From: Lachnospiraceae bacterium
Lineage (GTDB): Bacteria; Bacillota; Clostridia; Lachnospirales; Lachnospiraceae
NCBI GenBank assembly: GCA_014804185.1
Contig: JAAVAG010000113.1
Coordinates: 1-8,583, forward strand
Length of the DNA stretch: 8,583 bases
Reading direction: 5' to 3'
The translations under genes were made by a program, and so were the position numbers. This document shows, piece after piece, positions 5,759-8,583 of the stretch. The notes beneath the pieces were generated by a model. The model did not search any database. It worked only from the letters and a program-made list of their open reading frames with translations, and was not told where the DNA came from. Position 1 is the stretch's first letter; each line of letters begins with the position of its first letter.

Positions 5759-6448
5759 ATGAAACATGGTAAAAAATATAACGAAGCCGCAAAGTTGGTC
5801 GATCGCGCCAATCTTTATGATCCGGATGAGGCGATCGCTCTTGTAAAGAAGACTGCCGGCGCAAAATTTGACGAGACCATTGAGGTGCATATCAGAACCG
5901 GATGTGACGGACGTCATGCGGAGCAGCAGATCCGCGGCGCCGTGGTACTGCCCAACGGAACAGGTAAAACCGTGAGAGTGCTTGTATTTGCCAAAGGCGA
6001 TAAGGTAAACGAGGCGGAGGCTGCAGGCGCGGATTATGTAGGCGGCGAAGAACTGATTCCGAAGATTCAGAAAGAAGGATGGCTGGAATTCGACGTTGCG
6101 GTTGCAACCCCGGATATGATGGGCGTGGTGGGACGTCTCGGTAAGGTTCTGGGTCCTAAGGGACTGATGCCCAACCCCAAAGCCGGTACGGTGACGATGG
6201 ATGTGGCCAAGGCCATCAAGGATATCAAAGCCGGTAAGATCGAATACAGACTGGATAAGACAAATATCGTGCATGCACCTATCGGAAAAGCTTCCTTTAC
6301 GGACGAGGCACTGAAAGAGAATTTCAACGCGCTGATGGATGCCATTATCAAGGCGAGACCCAGCGCTGTGAAAGGCCAGTATCTGAGGAGTGTTACGCTC
6401 GCTTCCACCATGGGACCCGGCGTGAAGCTGAATGTTGCCAAATTCTGA
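5759..6448 (+). CDS. rplA: 50S ribosomal protein L1 (uL1)
   Basis: The product is 229 residues, the normal length. AGGAGG (5746-5751) lies seven bases before the ATG. The protein opens MKHGKKYNEAAKLVDR and shows the family blocks IRTGCDGRHAEQQIRGAVVL (46-65), then VFAKGDKVNEAEAAGADYVGG. The L1 signature MGVVGRLGKVLGPKGLMPNP (120-139) is followed by AGTVTMDVAKAI and KTNIVHAPIGK. Many bacteria have GVDPR where this has GCDGR; I recall this form from Lachnospiraceae. L1 binds the L1 stalk of 23S rRNA, which moves with the exit-site tRNA, and in other bacteria represses its own operon by binding the mRNA. Unusually, transcription seems to stop right after this gene instead of running into rplJ-rplL. 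Confidence 0.98.
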   Translation: MKHGKKYNEAAKLVDRANLYDPDEAIALVKKTAGAKFDETIEVHIRTGCDGRHAEQQIRGAVVLPNGTGKTVRVLVFAKGDKVNEAEAAGADYVGGEELIPKIQKEGWLEFDVAVATPDMMGVVGRLGKVLGPKGLMPNPKAGTVTMDVAKAIKDIKAGKIEYRLDKTNIVHAPIGKASFTDEALKENFNALMDAIIKARPSAVKGQYLRSVTLASTMGPGVKLNVAKF

Positions 6449-6453
6449 CGGAT

Positions 6454-6482
6454 AAGAGGACATCGGAAGATGTCCTCTTTTT
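6454..6482 (+). terminator. Strong Rho-independent terminator after rplA
   Basis: AAGAGGACATC (6454-6464) pairs perfectly over 11 bp with GATGTCCTCTT (6469-6479) around a GGAA tetraloop. Five T end at 6482. It begins five bases after the rplA stop and closes the rpmG-rplA block. Confidence 0.93.
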
Positions 6483-6545
6483 GCGGCGGCAGATTGCCCG
6501 TGGGGCGGACGGCCGCTTTCTAACAAGCTGGCTCGGAGGAACGGT

Positions 6546-7385
6546 ATGGCGCAGGCGATGGAATTGTATGAAAAGAAAATACTGAGGGATGAAGAATTTC
6601 CTGTCCAGCTGTTTCGGAACATGATCCGTAGAAAGGGGCGGTATTTTGATCTTCACTGGCATGAGCACATCGAACTGCATTATGTGGTCAGCGGACGGAC
6701 GACCATCAAACTGGAGCAGGAGGAAATGACTGCGCAGAAAGGCGATCTGGTTGTGGTAAACAGCAACATCCTTCATGAGGGCTTTTGCGACGGAACGCCC
6801 ATGGAGGCTCTGGTGGTCATATTTGACATGGTGGATTTTTCCAGGGAGCTGGCGGACAAAAATATGATCTTCCAGCCGCTGATCCAGGGAGATCCGGAAA
6901 TCATTCGGATTATGCGGAATATATACGACGAGTATATCAGTCAGGAGATTGGCTACAGACTGGTCTGTAAGGGATATCTCCTGCAGCTTGTGGCGTATCT
7001 GATGCGGAATTACGCGCTGGAGATGCTGGACCGCGGGGACAGCATGAGGAGGCAGAAGAAGCTGGAGAGACTCAACATTGTCTACCAGTATATAGAAAGC
7101 AATTATTCAGACCCTATCACCAACCGTGAACTGGCGGATCTGATTCATGTCAGCGAAGGACGTTTCAGCCATATTTTCAAGGAAAGTGCGGGGATGGCTC
7201 CCCTGCAGTATATCAACGGGATCCGTCTGAAAAAAGCCATGAATCTGTTAAAGTGCGGGAAGTATACGGCCACGGAGGTGGCGGACGCGGTGGGATTTTC
7301 GGACTATAATCACTTTGGCCGCCTGTTCCGGCGCGCCTTTGGGTGCACTCCTATCGAGGTGCGGGAAAACAGCAGAATCGTATGA
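6546..7385 (+). CDS. AraC-family transcriptional regulator with N-terminal cupin domain
   Basis: The product is 279 residues. The ATG at 6546 is chosen because GGAGGA (6535-6540) lies just before it; the next ATG (6558) is too far from that site. The N-terminal ligand-sensing cupin spans about 10-110, with HWHEHIELHYVVSGRTTI (37-54) and GDLVVVNSNILHEG (66-79), the histidine-rich pattern seen in sugar-responsive AraC proteins. A helical linker follows (about 115-170). The C-terminal double helix-turn-helix spans about 175-275: HTH1 around ITNRELADLIHVSEGRFSHI (191-210) and HTH2 around YTATEVADAVGFSDYNHFGR (240-259), then the family ending FRRAFGCTPIEVR. Such proteins usually activate neighbouring catabolic genes on binding a sugar. 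Its likely target is the enzyme gene 202 bases downstream. It has no clear promoter; the 60-base gap after rplA is GC-rich without recognisable boxes. Confidence 0.93.
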   Translation: MAQAMELYEKKILRDEEFPVQLFRNMIRRKGRYFDLHWHEHIELHYVVSGRTTIKLEQEEMTAQKGDLVVVNSNILHEGFCDGTPMEALVVIFDMVDFSRELADKNMIFQPLIQGDPEIIRIMRNIYDEYISQEIGYRLVCKGYLLQLVAYLMRNYALEMLDRGDSMRRQKKLERLNIVYQYIESNYSDPITNRELADLIHVSEGRFSHIFKESAGMAPLQYINGIRLKKAMNLLKCGKYTATEVADAVGFSDYNHFGRLFRRAFGCTPIEVRENSRIV

Positions 7386-7389
7386 GTTT

Positions 7390-7427
7390 ACAGCAGAAGA
7401 ATTCTATCTTTCTTCTGCTGTTTTTTT
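7390..7427 (+). terminator. Strong Rho-independent terminator after the AraC-family gene
   Basis: ACAGCAGAAGAA (7390-7401) pairs perfectly over 12 bp with TTCTTCTGCTGT (7410-7421), with an 8-base loop and seven T (7421-7427). It starts four bases after the stop codon and separates the regulator from the enzyme gene downstream, so the latter needs its own promoter. Confidence 0.93.
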
Positions 7428-7431
7428 ATAC

Positions 7432-7437
7432 TATAAT
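7432..7437 (+). promoter_or_regulatory. Perfect -10 box with poor -35: possibly activator-dependent promoter of the TIM-barrel gene
   Basis: TATAAT stands at 7432-7437, five bases after the T-run of the preceding terminator. The position 17 bases upstream (7409-7414, TTTCTT) matches the -35 consensus poorly and lies inside the terminator stem. A good -10 with a bad -35 is typical of promoters needing an activator, and an AraC-family gene is the immediate neighbour. The link is inference. Transcription would start near 7444. Confidence 0.45.
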
Positions 7438-7478
7438 TAACAGTCAGTCGGATGAATAAAGGGGAAATTGAAAGATAA

Positions 7479-7567
7479 TTTGTCTGCAAAGACAAAATTG
7501 TGTGGAATCTGAATGACACTGTCGGTGAGACAGATGTAGAAATGGCGGTGCGGTCTGGTGCCGCCAT
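7479..7567 (+). promoter_or_regulatory. Structured 5' leader of the TIM-barrel gene: three hairpins, no known riboswitch recognised
   Basis: Three stems follow one another. TTTGTCT (7479-7485) pairs with AGACAAA (7490-7496) around a GCAA tetraloop of the GNRA class. CTGTC (7519-7523) pairs with GACAG (7529-7533), extended by ACA/TGT after a one-base bulge. ATGGCGG (7542-7548) pairs with CCGCCAT (7561-7567). The last ends six bases before AAGGAGG (7574-7580). None is followed by a T-run. I recognise no described riboswitch core. They could instead be inverted-repeat protein sites. Confidence 0.4.
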
Positions 7568-7587
7568 GATAAAAAGGAGGAGAGACT

Positions 7588-8559
7588 ATGAAATTAGGAA
7601 CATTTACGGTGGTACTCGGTGATCTGCCGCTGGAGGAGGCGTGCCGTTTTCTGGCCGATAACGGCGTCCAGATGGTGGAGATCGGATGCGGCGGTTTTCC
7701 GGGGAAAGCACACTGCGACGCAGCCGGGCTTCTGGCGGACGAGAGCAGGAGAGAGGCTTTTCTGGATACCATTCACAGACATGGTCTTGAGATCAGCGCG
7801 CTGAGCAGCCACGGCAACATGGTGCATCCTAATAAGGAGATTGCGAAGAAATTTGACGACGATCTGACCAATGCCATATTGCTGGCGGAGAAGCTGGGCG
7901 TTCCGGTGGTCAACACTTTTTCCGGCTGCCCGGGCGGCAGTCCGCAGGATGTGACGCCAAACTGGGTGACCTGTCCCTGGCCGGATGATTTTTCCGAGAT
8001 TCTGGAATATCAGTGGAATGAGGTGCTGATCCCTTACTGGAAACAGAAAACCGCTTTTGCCGCGGAACATGGAGTGCACAAGATTGCGCTGGAACTGCAT
8101 CCGGGCTTTTGTGTCTACAACACAAGGACACTTTTGAAGCTGCGCGAGGCGGTAGGCCCCCAGATCGGCGCGAACTTTGATCCCAGCCACCTGATCTGGC
8201 AGGGAATGGATCCCTGTGTCTCCATAAGAGAACTGGGCAAGGCGGGCGCATTGTTCCACTTCCATGCAAAGGATACAAAGGTGGATCCGGTAAATACAGC
8301 CATGAACGGTGTGCTGGATACCACGCATTACGGAAATGAACTGGAGAGATCCTGGATCTTCCGTTCCGTGGGCTATGGACACGGGGAAGATTACTGGAAA
8401 GCCATCGTGTCGGAACTGCGCCTGGCGGGATATGATTATGCCATCAGTATCGAGCATGAAGACAGCCTGATGTCCGGCAGAGAGGGGCTGCTGAAAGCCA
8501 TCCAGTGCCTGAAAAATGTGCTGATCTTTGATGAGCGGGGAAATATGTACTGGGCATAG
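7588..8559 (+). CDS. Sugar phosphate isomerase/epimerase-like TIM-barrel enzyme (AP endonuclease 2 family)
   Basis: The product is 323 residues; AAGGAGG (7574-7580) lies seven bases before the ATG. The fold is the xylose-isomerase-like TIM barrel: beta-1 KLGTFTVVL, then GVQMVEIGCGG (26-36), LEISALSSHGN (67-77) and VPVVNTFSGCPGG (105-117). The metal-binding set appears complete: E169 in ALELHPGF (167-174), D198 and H201 in ANFDPSHLIW (195-204), H226 in FHFHAKDTK (223-231) and E289 in SIEHED (287-292). The family includes epimerases and isomerases acting on sugars, keto-sugars and inositol derivatives (IolE, YcjR, D-psicose 3-epimerase types). The exact substrate cannot be read from sequence. 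Such genes often sit beside Gfo/Idh/MocA oxidoreductases or sugar transporters, which could lie just past the window edge. The frame ends at TAG 8557-8559; only 24 bases follow. Confidence 0.9.
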   Translation: MKLGTFTVVLGDLPLEEACRFLADNGVQMVEIGCGGFPGKAHCDAAGLLADESRREAFLDTIHRHGLEISALSSHGNMVHPNKEIAKKFDDDLTNAILLAEKLGVPVVNTFSGCPGGSPQDVTPNWVTCPWPDDFSEILEYQWNEVLIPYWKQKTAFAAEHGVHKIALELHPGFCVYNTRTLLKLREAVGPQIGANFDPSHLIWQGMDPCVSIRELGKAGALFHFHAKDTKVDPVNTAMNGVLDTTHYGNELERSWIFRSVGYGHGEDYWKAIVSELRLAGYDYAISIEHEDSLMSGREGLLKAIQCLKNVLIFDERGNMYWA

Positions 8560-8583
8560 TGTGGAAAGGCATGGTTATTAATA

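Noticed and set aside
5564..6622. Long minus-strand open frame (about 350 codons) opposite rplA
   Set aside because: It runs antisense to the unmistakable rplA and shows histidine- and arginine-rich, low-order composition with no domain. It is a coding shadow.

Overview
The window reads as chromosomal DNA of a Firmicute, most likely a motile or formerly motile member of the Lachnospiraceae (Clostridia). The signs are strong AGGAGG-type ribosome binding sites, short intergenic gaps, sigma-A-like promoters with 17-base spacers, the form of the L1 and L33 proteins, and a FliD-type flagellar protein whose C-terminus I recall from Lachnospiraceae relatives. The family placement is inference. I saw no transposase, phage gene, CRISPR array, tRNA or rRNA.

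Layout. (1) 1-894: 3' part of a degenerate EAL plus HDOD signalling protein, cut by the window edge. (2) 1012-2474: a two-gene operon with a small helix-turn-helix protein whose stop overlaps the start of UDP-galactopyranose mutase (glf). A good promoter lies upstream. A terminator shared with the convergent next gene lies downstream. (3) 2627-3919, minus strand: a FliD-like flagellar cap/hook-associated protein. Its upstream region carries an exact GCCGATAT box, the -10 element of motility sigma factor sigma-28/SigD, and a separate sigma-A-like promoter. (4) 4058-6482: a core translation/secretion/transcription block, rpmG-secE-nusG-rplK-rplA, with its own promoter. It has a GC-rich hairpin-prone spacer before rplK, a candidate L1-binding hairpin before rplA and a strong terminator directly after rplA. 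The usual partners rplJ and rplL do not follow. (5) 6546-8559: an AraC-family regulator with its own terminator, then a sugar phosphate isomerase/epimerase-like TIM-barrel enzyme. The enzyme follows a perfect -10 box with a poor -35 and a leader of about 144 bases with three hairpins. This pair looks like a sugar-responsive regulator and its target, probably the start of a catabolic operon running off the right edge.

Most of the window is ordinary and well explained. No clearly new system is visible. The places most worth a second look are the stand-alone FliD-like gene with its sigma-28-like box, the structured leader before the TIM-barrel enzyme, the spacer between nusG and rplK, and the break in ribosomal gene order after rplA.
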